Below are positions 36,015-48,287 of a stretch of 64,000 nucleotides of DNA, in pieces. Source of the stretch: Xanthoparmelia taractica (Eukaryota; Ascomycota; Lecanoromycetes; Lecanorales; Parmeliaceae); contig JANQBS010000090.1 in assembly GCA_033085395.1 (NCBI GenBank), positions 84,250-148,249 of the forward strand, written 5' to 3'. Position numbers and translations under genes: made by a program. The notes below the pieces were generated by a model that was not told where the DNA came from, did no database searches, and saw nothing but the letters and a program-made list of their open reading frames with translations. Numbering within the stretch: position 1 is the stretch's first letter; each line of letters begins with the position of its first letter.

Positions 36015-37547
36015 ATGCATAAGCGCTTTTTGAGTTCTATCGGGAGGCGTCCGAGTAAGTTTCCTCTCTGAAAGAGTTTCCGCATCAGGCAAGAATAGCT
36101 ACTAATCAGCAAGAAGGCCAGGAGTCCGAGAAGGCGATCCCTGACGGTGACTCACCGGAAGCCAGTGTCTCTAGAGGTGTGGTCAGTTCTTCCAGTAATG
36201 CAGATTGAAGCTCCGCCTTGCTAATCTTGTTAAAGAGACTATTTTGCGAGTCGGGCGGACCAAACAATCAGGTATGATTTTGGAGCCTTTACGCAACACT
36301 TCGCCTGCTGACGCCGAAACAAGGGAGAGGAAGTGCTGCATCTACCCGTAATAGTCGAGGCTGCAGAGTCAAGTCCGAGGGCTGCATCAGAAGCCGCCTT
36401 TCGTATACGAAAGTTTCTCTCCAAGGAGAATTTCCAGCGAGCTTACGTACAATACAATGCCATCATGCTGGTACGAATACTGGCAGACAACCCAGGGAAA
36501 AGCTTCACCAAAAATATTGATCAAAAGTTCGTCGGTACTGTGAAGGAGCTGTTGCGAGACGGAAAGGATATGAGCGTACAGCAGATTTTGAGGGAGACGT
36601 TGGACACTTTCGAGAACCAAAAGGCAAACGATGAGACGCTGGCTCCATTGACCGAAATGTGGAAAAAAGAAAAGGGGAGGATGGGCAAACAATTTGGTTC
36701 AGCGGTACGTATAGGAGACCTTAGCTGCGGCCCAGGTTACCAACATGCCTTATAGCAGCCTTTACAACCGAATATGATGGCGCCTAGGAACCCCAACAAC
36801 CAGAATCAGCAGAATTACTTCGCACGTAATCACAAACCACGAGGTCTACCCCCACCAGCCGAACTAGCCCAGAGGGTGGAAGAAGCCAAAACCTCCGCCA
36901 AATTACTTTCACAGGTTGTCCAGTCAACACCGGCGAACGAAGTATTAGGCAACGAGCTTATCAAGGAGTTTGTGGATCGGTGCCAATTAGCAACACGATC
37001 TATGCAAGACTATATTCACTCGGACAACCCACCACCGGATGAAGATACACTTCTAACACTAATCGAGACGAATGACCAGCTAGCAACGGCGATCTCAAAA
37101 CATCAACGGGCTCTGCTCCAAGCAAGGCGCGCCAAGGGTGCTTCCCCGTTGTCTACAGCCACGGGACCGTACGAGGCACCAGCTGCGCCCGTGACTTCTC
37201 CAAATGAACCCAGAAACGGTCTTTTCACGCCTCCAATGGGCCCTCCACCTCGTAAGCAGATACGGCAACCTGAGGATCAGAATCCTTTTGACGATCAGCA
37301 CGAAGCTCATGGTTCCTCCCATGACGCTCAAGCGCCCCTTGCACCGCCAAGTTTCGGTCTCCCCCCAGCCAATCCGCCGCCAGAGAAGCAGCAGCCAAGC
37401 ATTCTTGATTCGAGCTATCAAACTTCATCAAGCTATAACAATCGCCAGGACGCGTCAGCGAACAATGTGACCATGTTCGGAGCTGCGAATGATACCGTGG
37501 TGCCGGAGCATCAGCCGACTAGGCAGCCAGTGCAATACCGCTTTTGA
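36015..37547 (+). CDS. VHS-GAT endocytic/trafficking adaptor (LSB5-like)
   Basis: Five exons close in phase: 36015-36054, 36117-36178, 36236-36271, 36324-36704 and 36756-37547, giving 436 residues. Residues ~30-160 form a VHS-like helical domain (FCESGG, SEAAFRIRKFLSKENFQRAYVQ in part, IMLVRILADNPG, LTEMWKKEKG). Residues ~200-300 form a GAT domain (AELAQRVEEAKTSAKLL, LIKEFVDRC, LTLIETNDQLATAISKHQ) that binds ubiquitin or Arf. The tail is Pro-rich with one NPF motif (DQNPFDD), an EH-domain ligand. Yeast Lsb5 has the same order and works with actin regulators at endocytic sites; that role is inferred. The first two exons are short and low in conservation, so the N-terminus is the weakest part. 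Confidence 0.87.
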
Positions 37548-38133
37548 TCTTGAGAGAATTGTCAGTCAGTGGCATTGATGTAGAAACTAGGCAGGGAATT
37601 TTGAGGCTATGACCAGATACCATGTATGCGCTATGCACGTCATGATGATACCCAGGAACATCATCATTTCAGTAGTCGACGATCAAAATGTATATGAAAA
37701 TGCAATCTAAACATGCTATGATGTCCATGCTTTTAGCGATCCGGGCGAAAGCTAGCACTGCTGCAAAGGGGAAATGCCCCTTCACAGATCATAAAACACT
37801 TCTGCCAATTATATACATTTCCTTAAGCCTGTCCATTAGCTTTCCATGGTGGCCACTCGGGGCATGGTAGTCAGGGCTATGGATGACTCCATAATTGTTC
37901 AGCAGCCAGCCCACTTCGAACATTCTGACAGAGATTTGCATACTATTCCTTTATTACAGGGCCATCCGACTTCCAATGATACCACATAGTAAACTTCTCT
38001 GCCATTTGTGCGAATTGATCTTGATTCACATCACTTTGAAATAACTACATCTCGAAAACAAAACATGCCAATCGGCTCCTATAAGTAGCAACGAACGGTA
38101 TCTCCACGCCCATCGATAGCACAGTTCTCGGAA
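37548..38133. other. intergenic region
   Basis: Between the LSB5-like gene and the ferroportin-like gene, both on the plus strand. Only short, unremarkable open frames occur. It holds the terminator side of the first gene and the promoter of the second. Confidence 0.4.
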
Positions 38134-39786
38134 ATGGCGGCTGCATCCCATGATGGTCTCTCATCTGAGGATGAAGTCCCTTTCCTGGCTCAAGCGCCTT
38201 TTCCTGTTGAAGAGTCTCCCAGTCCTACACCACGGACTTCCCCTGGCGGCAGCTCCCAAATCCACCGCTTCGAGGTCCTTGATCTTCCAGACATGCCGAA
38301 GCAATCGGGCATCAAGCGCCGCCTTTACGTTTCCCACTTTCTATCTACGTGGAATTCTCGGGTATTCGAGTTTGGTGCTGTACTGTTTCTGGCACGAATC
38401 TTCCCTGGCACCTTGTTACCCTCGTCAGTATACGCGCTTGTGCGTGCTGCATCTGCGATTTGTTTTGCACCGTCGTTTGGGCGGTATGTCGATCAATCAG
38501 ATCGTCTGAGAACCGTGAGGCTCTCAATCATCGGTCAACGAGCGGCTGTGATACTATCATGTCTGTGCTTTGGGGCTCTGTCTACGAAAGTCTGGAATTT
38601 TCCTGCCTTCAGACCTCTACTCGTATCTATGCTAATTCTTCTGGCTTGTGTGGAGAAATTATGCTCAATCATGAACCTCATAGCGATCGAGCGGGACTGG
38701 GTCGTTGTCGTAGCGGAGAATGCTGAGTGCAGACTCGAAGTCCTGAACTCTCAGATGCGTCGTATCGACCTCGTTTGCAAGCTTGTCGGTCCTCTTTCCA
38801 TCGCTTTGGTGGATGGCTATTCTACAATAATAGCGATTGTAGCTGTCGCAGGCATGAACGCTTCATCAGCGCTGATAGAATACTTCGCTATCGCAAGGGT
38901 CTACCACATAGTACCAGCACTCCGGGCACGATCTGCGGTCTCAAACAATACTGACAGCGTCTCGTCAGCCGTGTCAGAAGTACCTGCGCATTGGCGGCTT
39001 GGATTACTTTTTGTAGCCCAAATTCGGTCTATGTACAAAACCGTCTCAATTTACGCCCGCCACCCGGTCTTCTTTGCCTCCGTGGCGCTCTGCCTCCTCT
39101 ATTTCACCGTCCTCTCATTTTCCGGCCAAATGGTGACATACCTTCTGTCTGTAGGTTTCTCCTCCACGCAAATTGGCGTTTTGAGGACGCTATCAACTGC
39201 AATTGAGATTTCTGCAACATGGCTTGCGCCGATAGCTATTGGTAGAGTCGGTCCGCTACGAGGGGGTCTGTGGTTCATCAATTGGCAGATATCGTGTCTT
39301 GTGGGAGCACTTGGCTTCTTCTGGGTCGTGCGTACGGCTTCGGTCGCCGCATTTAGTTTGGTAGTCGGAGTGATAACGAGCCGTGTTGGACTGTGGGGAT
39401 TTGATCTTTGCGTACAATCCATCATCCAGGAGGTATAGATCGCCGTGATACATCAGAACGGAAAATTAGACTAATGCTTATTATCTCTTCAGGGCGTTGA
39501 CGCTGACTCACGAGGATCTTTCTCCTCCCTTGAAGCTTCTTTTCAGAACTTCTTTGAGCTCTGCTCGTACGCGACGACAATCGCTTTCTCTCGTCCGGAG
39601 CAGTTCCAATATCCGGTGGCAATGAGCGCTGTGGCAGTCATTGTAGCGGGTAGCTTGTATGCGAAGTTTGTACGAGACATCAGGGGGCATTTGATGCATT
39701 TTTCGGATTGTATTGAGGGGAAGTGGGGCGCGAGGCAGCGAAAGCGAACGCAGAGAGGAGGCACAAATGTACAGGATTTTCCATAA
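38134..39786 (+). CDS. ferroportin (SLC40) family transporter
   Basis: Two exons, 38134-39432 and 39493-39786, give 530 residues. About 70 hydrophilic N-terminal residues precede ten or more membrane segments. Typical SLC40 blocks are LYVSHFLSTWNSRVFEFGAV, the early-loop block FGRYVDQSDRLR, the MNLIAIERDWVVVVA segment, MRRIDLVCKLVGPL, and the C-terminal QSIIQEGVDADSRGSFSSLE that the intron interrupts. Animal ferroportin exports ferrous iron at the plasma membrane; fungal homologues are poorly studied and could export metal or act at the vacuole. The substrate is inferred from the family only. The start is the first ATG of the frame. Confidence 0.93.
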
Positions 39787-40952
39787 GTGATAGGTGCTTG
39801 ACATGTCGATTGGAACCCCCTAATCCAGAGTAAGGCCCCGCCGCAGGCTCTGGTGTTTGGGTCTGAAAAGGGATCAGGCCTTTCAAACTGTTCCCAAGAA
39901 GGGGAAATAAAGCAAGCAAAGGCAAAGCATTGCACATCAATTTAGCCAAGAGCTTCGATATCGTCGCTGTCTTTGGGCAAGAGATGAGAAAGGCTGGTAT
40001 GCGAGAATGTGAAGGAAAGTAGACTGGAGCCGTAATCCCACGAAAGCACCGTAAGTTCTAGTATGGACACAAGGTCCAGAAAGCAACCAAAAAAAAATCT
40101 GCAATGCTAAAAAAACAACAACCAAAAGATTGATTATTAAATGTGCCCCCAGACCTTTGTAGAAGTCAGCGCAAGAAATGTAAGAATTACGAACAGGAGC
40201 ATTTACAGATTTGAACTATCGGCCTTTGCATGAAATTGGTACAAGTGCAACGCTCTACCCCTCTTTAGGGAAGTCAGCCACGAAAATTGAAAGATAAATT
40301 TGGAGGTGTGGGACTGACGAGCTATAGGGGCATCTTATTTAGCAAGCTCCTAAATTAATATATAATTCTCTATTGCGGTCAGCCTTGGATTCTGCTATTC
40401 TAGGGCCATTCGGTGCAAGCCTTTTCCGCTTCATGTAATCAGTCTTACGGAGTACAGACTTTCCACGCGTCTACCACTCTAAAGTCATCATGTATTAAAT
40501 ATGGCATGCAATGCAGTGTAAGAAGGGACTCTCGATGCTGGATATTATATTCCTACGCTCTTTGATTGAGATACGTATATCCCACGCCGTCGTTGATATA
40601 CTCGTACTTGTACTGCCCATAATGGCAATGCTCATCATTCCATAACAACAGCCATGGAATAGCTGGCAAGTACGAGTACGAAATATTATAATGTTTTGAT
40701 GCATTTCTTTGGGAGATCTTCATTTTCAGAGATGTTATTAATTAACTATGCTGGGACCTGTCATGATTAAGGTATCCTTCAGTACAATAGAAGTAAGTGA
40801 GACTACGTCAGTCAGTCAGTGTTTACTTTCGTCATGACTTTAGCAAAGCCTCATCCTCGTACTCGTAATCCTCTCTTGCACTTCAATCGTCCATTTGGGG
40901 CATAAAGTCACTCAAAATCTCCCCCTTCTTTCTTTTCATACATCCAAAATAC
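39787..40952. other. intergenic region with tRNA relic and inverted repeats
   Basis: About 1.2 kb with no protein gene. It contains a degenerate tRNA-Thr (about 40196-40272, minus), one copy of TACGGAGTA (40446-40454), and an 11-bp inverted repeat at 40600-40610 and 40667-40677. Confidence 0.5.
40196..40272 (-). pseudogene. degenerate tRNA-Thr(TGT) relic
   Basis: The minus strand keeps a D-arm end (GGGGTAGAGCG), a perfect five-pair anticodon stem TTGCA/TGCAA (40250-40246 and 40230-40226), a loop reading CTTGTA with anticodon TGT, an 8-nt insertion at the usual intron position after base 37, and TTCAAAT in the T loop. The T stem has one mismatch, the 5' half of the D stem is lost, and no 5' acceptor strand pairs with the 3' AATGCTC. 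It therefore looks like a decayed tRNA, not a working gene. Confidence 0.5.
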
Positions 40953-41802
40953 ATGTTCTCTTCCTGCATCCGCATTCCTCAAGGCGTTTTCGTTCCCACT
41001 TCAAGAGTCCTCGTCCCTCGTCTCAATCAAACCCGGTCGAGTTTGCGATCCTTCACCACTTCCTCCAGCATGTCTTCAAACAGCAAAATGGAGTCGGCCT
41101 CCATCCCCGCTTCCGCCGCTGGAGAGAACTTCGAGCCTCGCCAAACACACCCTTCTGAAGACTACACCCCCGACCCTGCCAAATCCCTCCCACTCTCAAA
41201 AGAGCGCCAAGCTCTCGTCGATGACATTATCGATCTCTATAGCTGCAAGCCTACCGTCCAAAAGGTCAGGCGTTATACGCCTGATTGCGTGTACGACGAT
41301 CAATTCGTCTATGCGAACGACCGGTACAAGATGGCGGGCCAGTGGTTCGCTCTGCCGAAGCTGTTCAAGGATAGCAAGAACGAGAAGTACCAGATTGTCA
41401 AGAACGAGCCCGGTCTGATTCAATTCCGAAACGAGCAGGTTGGTGTCCTTCTCTTCCCCATTCCTTCAATGTCATGCTGACTCCCTGGCATAGTCATGGA
41501 CCTTCAAAGTCATACCCAAAACCGCCACCATCAACGCCCTTGTCTCCCTGTCTCTCGACCCGTCCACCATCGACAGCGACTTCATACAGGTCAAGTATCA
41601 CAAAGATCAGGCGAACGACAAGGACTATTCGCACGAGGGTCTGGGTTTCAGCTTTAAGAAATGGCAGGCAGATCAAGTGATGAAGCACTTGGACAGTCCT
41701 GAGGTGAAGGAGTTTGAAGCGGATAAGGGCGCGGGTAAGGAGCACGTAAAGAGTTATGGTACTGGCGCTGCCGAGGGCAACGCGCCGACTCAGGACCTAT
41801 AG
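40953..41802 (+). CDS. NTF2-like-fold protein, PTHR34213-type, mitochondrial N-terminus
   Basis: Two exons, 40953-41438 and 41494-41802, give 264 residues. The first ~45 residues are Arg/Ser-rich without acids (VPRLNQTRSSLRSFTTSSS), a likely mitochondrial presequence; a second ATG before MSSNSKMES could give a cytosolic form. The core (LVDDIIDLYSCKPTVQKV, YTPDCVYDDQFVYAND, MAGQWFALPKLF, then VIPKTATINALVSLSLD and GFSFKKWQADQVMKHL) matches a fungal group of small NTF2-like proteins without assigned function. No catalytic residue can be named. It has no operon-like partner; the downstream gene is convergent. Confidence 0.85.
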
Positions 41803-42299
41803 ATGAAGAACTTAGCTAGCCGTTATGGTGTACGACCCATAGTACCAGTACTGTAATCATAGTGGCCAGCGTTCAGCTCCCTTTACTAACTGAATACCGC
41901 TCCCTTATATATGTACATATTGCTGGAGGTGCTGAATGCTGCGTTTCCGATAAAGTCGAGCCACAAAACACTCGGCCAACTTCAGAAAGCTGTCGAGAAG
42001 ATGGGCCCGTATGACGTCCGCCATCTTGCGATTCGAAAGTTACACCGCTTGATCTGAAAGGACCGGCCTGCCTACAGGGGTACTGTATCTCCCTCTGTGT
42101 ATGCAAGAGCAGCTGCGGCGGCTTGTAACCTCGACGTTGTTGTTGTTGTTGACAAAGACGGCCTTTCTAGAGAAGAGCGTGCCCGTACGGAATGCCGTAC
42201 AGTGGTTAGGTAAGAGTACCACCTGTATACTGTGCAAAAGCCTAGATGGTCTTCCTTGTATGTGAGCCGATGCAATGCCTCGAACGTCGCCAACATCGT
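41803..42299. other. convergent 3' intergenic region
   Basis: Between the NTF2-like gene and the ATP12 stop codon. A GTTGTTGTTGTTGTTG-type repeat lies near 42135-42150. No gene is seen. Confidence 0.45.
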
Positions 42300-43530
42300 C
42301 TAGACTTCTCTCGTATCTCCTGTCCCGCTTACAACCAGAATCACACTCCCAAACTGCCTCCTCAAATCTTCCTTGTCCACATCATGGCTATCCTCCACCT
42401 CTCCCCACCGCCCAGTCTGCCAGATGACCTCTTGGCTACATGCCTTGGCGGCCTCTTCGATGCCAAATCGTCCCACTCCCTCTCCTTGCATGTCTCCTAG
42501 CTTCAAATACTCACTCCATTCGCAGACCAATCGAGCTGCGACGCACAAACTCTTGCCGGCTAATGCCGCTCTCTCCAGCCCCACAAGTTCCCAAGCCGGC
42601 AGACCGGCCATCCACCCCTTTATGACTGCGCGCGTGGCTGCAGGCTGTGAGGTCGGTAATATAGATCCATCATCGAGTGTAGGTTTCAGTTCAACACCTG
42701 GCCATACGTTTTGCGTAAGATAAGACAGGATGGGCTGCGCAGTTCGGACTTGCAGGTCTCTCAATGACTCCCCTCTGACGTCCTTATCCGATGGATTCGT
42801 TGCTGTAGATGCAGGGGCCCAGCAGAGTAATGTATCAGTATCCAGATATCGTAGCAGCATATTGATGATATCGTAGCGTATTCCTGTCCCAGAAGATGCC
42901 GGGTGCTCGTTCTCCCCATCTTCGAGGCCGAGGACGTGGGCGCGGGCGCTGATTGAGGTCAGTGGAATGAGGTGGGAGCGGGTAGCCTGCTGGGCGGAGA
43001 CGAGGAGATCCCATTCTAGAGCTAGCGCTGTCGCAAGATATGGCTTTGAACGGGGAATGGTAAGGGGCTTCTTGGTCGTAGGATTGCGAAGAGCACGGGT
43101 GTCGAGGTTGACTATATAATTGTGCTCTACAAGAAATCAGACACATCAAGTAAAGTTGTTTCCGTAGGCAATATTGGTGGAGGCACAGGTGCAATTGAGC
43201 GCACTAAGGTTAAGTCATACCATCATCCGTTTGCACGCTCACGTCTTTCCAAAATCGCTTCTTTATAGCGGTCCCTGGCTTCGTCTGGCTTGCTCGCATG
43301 TCTTGTCCGCGCTTGAGCAGCTCGGCTTGCCGCCGCCGTCGATCAACTCTTTCGCCATAATGAGATGCCGCGGGTTGTGGAGCTGCTGGGGGAGGACCAG
43401 TGGCAGTGATGGGCAGGGGAGTGGCGACTCGAGGGACGGTCGTGTGGAGGCATTGGGGGAATGGCAGGTGCTTGTAGGATGTGTAAACCAAGGGCGAAGA
43501 TACCAGAGGTGCAATGCGCTTCGTAATCAT
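42300..43530 (-). CDS. atp12: mitochondrial F1-ATPase assembly chaperone ATP12
   Basis: Two exons, 43530-43221 and 43126-42300, give 378 residues. The basic N-terminus fits mitochondrial import. The conserved region starts at KKRFWKDVSVQTDD, continues across the intron with EHNYIVNLDTRALRNPTTKK and LALEWDLL, then the IINMLLRYLDTDTLLCW block and the helix containing GLERAALAGKSL. ATP12 binds the F1 alpha subunit during assembly of ATP synthase in the matrix. Length is within the fungal range, with a moderately long N-terminal extension. The 94-nt intron is the only one found. Confidence 0.94.
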
Positions 43531-44031
43531 CCTTAATCTTTTGTATACCTGAGTATTCTCTTCAACGTTTACTGCGAGATGGATATCTAAGCGGACAATA
43601 TGCTAATACTGCAAGTGATAGGACGAGCTCCGATGATTCTCCTCGGGGGGTTTTAGTTGAAGTTGAGGTCCCAGATTTTTATTCGATTGCACAGGAGTTT
43701 TTGACGGCTATATGTTTCTCCAATCCACAACAGTACCTGAAATAGATAAAGTACGTATAGATTAGACAACGGAATAATAACGAGGCCATCAATCATACCT
43801 TACAGAACCCAGAGGAAAGCCCCGGTAAGCGACTCAATCAACGCCTGGGACATGCCGGCACTCCGCCCCGCGCCGTACCGTTTGATCAGGCCCCCCGAGA
43901 TCTCAAAGGTCTAACCATGCCATACGGGCAGTATACAATGCTAAGATTTGGAAAATGCCCTGAACAGCCATTCCCTTTCAACCCTACAACCCATTGAAGC
44001 ATCGGCGACACCTGCTACTGGCCATATAGCA
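43531..44031. promoter_or_regulatory. divergent intergenic region of ATP12 and OSBP genes
   Basis: 501 bp separate the two start codons; both promoters should lie here. A GGGGGG run is found near 43646. No TATA box is evident. Confidence 0.45.
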
Positions 44032-47000
44032 ATGTCCGACAAAGCTGCTGAGGGGTGAGTACTCTCCAGTGGCATCTTGTATCACTGTATAGCCAAATTC
44101 GACTGACAAGACCTCAACTCAGCCATAAGCGCTCCAAATCCGCTCTGGCCAAGTCGCTGCTTCTCCGAGACAAATACAAGAGTCTCGACACCGACGGCGA
44201 CTCTAGTATCGCTGTTTCCGATGCCGGCTCTGAACCCTCCTCTCCTACAATCGCCGCCCCGTCGAGCCACCTCTCTTATGGAGGCCTTCGATCTTCTCGT
44301 CACAAAGCGAAGGCATCAAGCGGTATCACTGGTATGGATACCTCGAGTCCCAGCACTGCTGCTTTGACTCGAGACGCTGCTGCTAAACAACAAGACACTG
44401 GCTCTACGATCCAGCAATCCGTCCGGATGTTCAAGCTGTTCGAAATCCTACGAAGTGGTGACAGCGCAGCAATTACCAAAGCTGTGACTGAAACATCTAC
44501 CATGCCCACCATCAGCGAGGATATAGAAAAAGGTGCAGCAGCAGGGACAGGAACCTTAGAAGGCACAACGATCCTACATTTAGCCATTCAGTGTGCTGAT
44601 CCCTCAGTGCTTGAGCAAATATTATTTGTTGCCAAGATAACGCCAGGGGCTAGCATAGATATCAATGCCCGAGATCGTGGTGGGAACACCCCTCTTCATC
44701 TTGCTGCCATGCTCGGGCGGCCTACCACTGTCCGCCTATTACTAGACCAACCAGATGTCAACGATTCCCTCCTGAACTACCAAAATCGATCCGCCTTAGA
44801 TCTCGCCAAGACGCCAGACATCTTTCAGCAACTACAACTTTCTCGTTCATTGTTCGTCGATACCACTATCAAAGACATTCAGAAGCTGGTTGTCAAGCAA
44901 GATTATGATCAGCTCCAGACGATTCTTCAGGACTCACGCGTTGAAAGCGTCCTCGACGTCAATAGTGGAGAGCTTGCAACAGATCCCAGTACCGCTGAAA
45001 GTGGAGGCACACTACTACATGAAGCCGCGCGCAAGAGGGATACCACGCTCATACAATTGCTGCTAATGCACGGAGCCGACCCCTTCCGCCGAGACCGCAA
45101 GGGAAAACTCCCTCAAGACGTCACAAAAGATGACAGAACACGAAGTATCCTGAGAAAGTCGCCTGCTGCAGCTGCAGCTCAAAGAGGCATCCAAGAAAAA
45201 GCAATTCTAGGTGCCGGTTCGGCTCAAACCTCAGACAGTGTAGCTGGCGGGAAGGACGCTCGAGAGATGAAAGGCTACTTGAAAAAGTGGACAAACTACA
45301 CAAGTGGATACAAATTGAGATGGTTCGTCTTGGAGGACGGGGTACTAAGCTATTATAAGCATCAGGATGACGCTGGCTCAGCATGTCGTGGAGCCATTAA
45401 CATGCGCATTGCCAAGCTCTATATGGACCCCAAAGACAAGACCAACTTTGAGATACAGGGAAAATCATCCGTCAAGTATCATCTCAAAGCAAATCATGTC
45501 GTAGAGGCCAAGAGGTGGTTTTGGGCGCTCAACAATGCGATTCAATGGGCCAAGGACGAAGCCAAAGAGACTGAAAGACAGAAGCAACGAAAGGAAGAGA
45601 CGTTACGCCAAGCTAAGGCGGGACAATTGCCGCAGCTTGCCGATGAATCACAGGAGCTTGGAACAACAGATGCATCTAGGCTTAGCAGCAAAGGCCTTGC
45701 CCCTGCTACTGCAGTCAGTGTTCCTCTTACAGCGTCTTCATCACGGTTATCTTTCCAAGAGTCCACGTTCGGGGATGAGGAGGCTTCAATGTACGATTCT
45801 TACGAACCCGGCGTTATGGATAGGGAATCAGCCCGTCCAGTGAGGGACGCACAGATAACCACGATCGCGGGTGACCTGGATGGGGAGGAAGAATATGGAG
45901 ATGATGCGAGTGATCATGAGATCCACCCCCTTAGCAAGGACGCTTTCAATATTACTGCCCACTCAGCCAGTCTACAGCTAAAGCTTCTTGCCCAAGTTTC
46001 GGCGGCGCTGCAAGCAGAGAGCTCTAAAGATCAGGCCGTCCTTGTCTCTGATCCTACAGTAAAACAGGCTCTATCGACCTATGAATCTGCTGTCGCTAGT
46101 CTCCAGGGCCTAGTTGATGACCTACTAAGGATATCTCGGGACCGGGATGCGTATTGGCAATACAGATTAGATCGGGAAGCAGATGTGCGAAGGCTATGGG
46201 AAGATAGTATGGTACGTAATTGCCAAAGTAAATCTTCGTTAATGGAACCAGCGTGGGTCGCAACGCACGCTAGGGGCATACTTTAGAAGCTTCCATTCTC
46301 TATGCTCAATCATGAATCCCCTTAGACTGACCGTTTGTTTAAATTAAAGTGCTGATTCTCAAACCTTCATAGGCCCGCGTCGCAAAAGAGCAGGAAGAGC
46401 TCGAGGGTCGTATTGGCGAGTCAGAAGAAAAACGAAAACGCACGAAGCGAGCCTTGAAGGAGGCTTTAGAGGGTACTTCAGACTCTGTTGTGCCAAGCAG
46501 AGGCATGTCTCAAGACGAGAGTCAGATTTCGGCAACCCTCGAGAAGCTTCAATTTGACCGGCAAGGTCCTGCTCGTCCTCGTACCAAATCGATTGGCTTT
46601 AGAGACCAAGGGAGGAGGAAGTCTACAATTGCAGATCTTACCAACCTGTCCGATTCGGATTCCGACGAAGACGAGGAATTCTTTGATGCTGTGGATGCGG
46701 GGGAGGTGGAAGTTGTAGATGTGATGCCGCCGTCAAGTCCGCCACCCCTTGCTAAGGGCGGTACGACAGATCAGAAACCTTCCGATCAACGAAATCTCCG
46801 TGAAGAGAAGTTGGCAGATATCAAGCTCTCGTTCAAAGGACACGAAGACCCTATCCGCAAACGATTCAAGATGGAAGCTGACAACAGACCGAAGATCTCT
46901 CTCTGGGTAAGTACCCTTTGAGACTGTTACATTATCAGGCACTGATATGGTACAAGGGCATCCTCAAATCCATGATTGGAAAGGATATGACCAAAATGAC

Positions 47001-48287
47001 ACTCCCTGTGTCCTTCAACGAACCAACTTCTTTATTACAACGGGTAACGGAAGATATGGTTAGTTCGCCCTTTCTTTTCAATCTTAAACCCCGTATGACC
47101 GTCATCATCTTTGGAGAGCAGAACAGGGGCCTACAATCCTAGCACGCATTCTTGTGCACGCGATCACTGGCTTGGAAACCAGTATGCTGACTATTAAATC
47201 TTTACAGGAATACACCGATCTGTTGGACACGGCAGCTGATCGGGCTGACTCCACTGAGCGCATGGTTTACGTTGCAGCGTTCGCCGCGAGTGAATATGCA
47301 TCCACCATTGGCCGTGTTGCCAAACCCTTCAATCCGTTGCTTGGTGAAACCTATGAATATGTGAGACCAGACAAGGGCTACCGCTTCTTCATTGAACAAG
47401 TCAGCCATCATCCACCCATTGGCGCAGCGTGGGCTGAAGCACCGAAATGGGACTACTATGGCGAATCAGCCGTCAAATCCAAGTTCTATGGCAAGTCCTT
47501 TGACATCAATCCCCTCGGCACCTGGTTTCTCAAACTCCGCCCTACAACTGGGGGTGAAGAGCTTTACACCTGGAAGAAGGTCACCTCCTCCGTGATCGGC
47601 ATCATCACCGGCTCACCCACGGTCGACAACTATGGCCCCATGGAAATCAGAAACTGGACCACCGGCGAGGTCTGCACGCTCGATTTCAAGCCTCGCGGGT
47701 GGAAAGCGTCATCGGCGTATCAGGTCAACGGCAAGGTGACAGGCAAAGATGGCAAGACGAAATGGAGTATCGGCGGTCGCTGGAACGACAAGATCTACGC
47801 TCGCTTAACTCCAGGCTTCGAAGACTCGGAGCTCAAACCTAGCGCGTCCCACGAACCAGGCTCCAATCAAGCCTTTCTGGTCTGGGAAGCCCACCCTCGT
47901 CCTCCAAACATCCCATTCAACCTTACCCCTTTCGTCGTAACTTTCCAAAACCTCCCTTCCAACCTCCGTCCCTACCTCCCACCCACCGATACTCGTCTGC
48001 GCCCCGATCAGCGCGCGATGGAAGACGGTGAGTATGACCTGGCTGCTACAGAAAAGAATAGGGTAGAAGAGAAGCAGAGGGCTAAGAAGAGGGAGCGAGA
48101 GGCCAAGGGCGAGGAATTTATGCCGAGGTGGTTCAGTAAGGGGAGGTGTGAGATCACGGGGGAGGAATACTGGGTTACGAACGGGCGATATTGGAAGGTA
48201 AGGGACGAGGTGGGGAAAGGTAGTGGGAGGTGGCAGCAGGTGGGGGTTGACGATATCTTTGGGAAGGATGATGAGGAGAAAAGGTGA
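44032..48287 (+). CDS. long oxysterol-binding protein (Osh1/Osh2-like): ankyrin, PH, FFAT, ORD
   Basis: Five exons close in phase: 44032-44054, 44123-46211, 46373-46906, 46957-47058 and 47208-48287, giving 1,275 residues. Ankyrin repeats occupy about 150-370 (TPLHLAAMLGRPTTVRLLL, LLHEAARKRDTTLIQLLLMH). A PH domain follows at about 389-487 (GYLKKWTNYTSGYKLRWFVL). A FFAT-like motif EEFFDAVDAGE near 800 sits in an acidic tract and should bind VAP/Scs2 on the ER. The sterol/phosphoinositide-exchange domain runs from about 882 and carries the family signature EQVSHHPP near 978. The protein probably works at ER contacts with Golgi, vacuole or plasma membrane. The first exon codes for only seven full residues (MSDKAAE), so the start is inferred from phase and the conserved G-HKRSKSALAKSLL join. 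Confidence 0.94.

Noticed and set aside
42072..42296. short minus-strand frame near the GTT repeat after ATP12
   Set aside because: Driven by the trinucleotide repeat and lacking any start or splice context.
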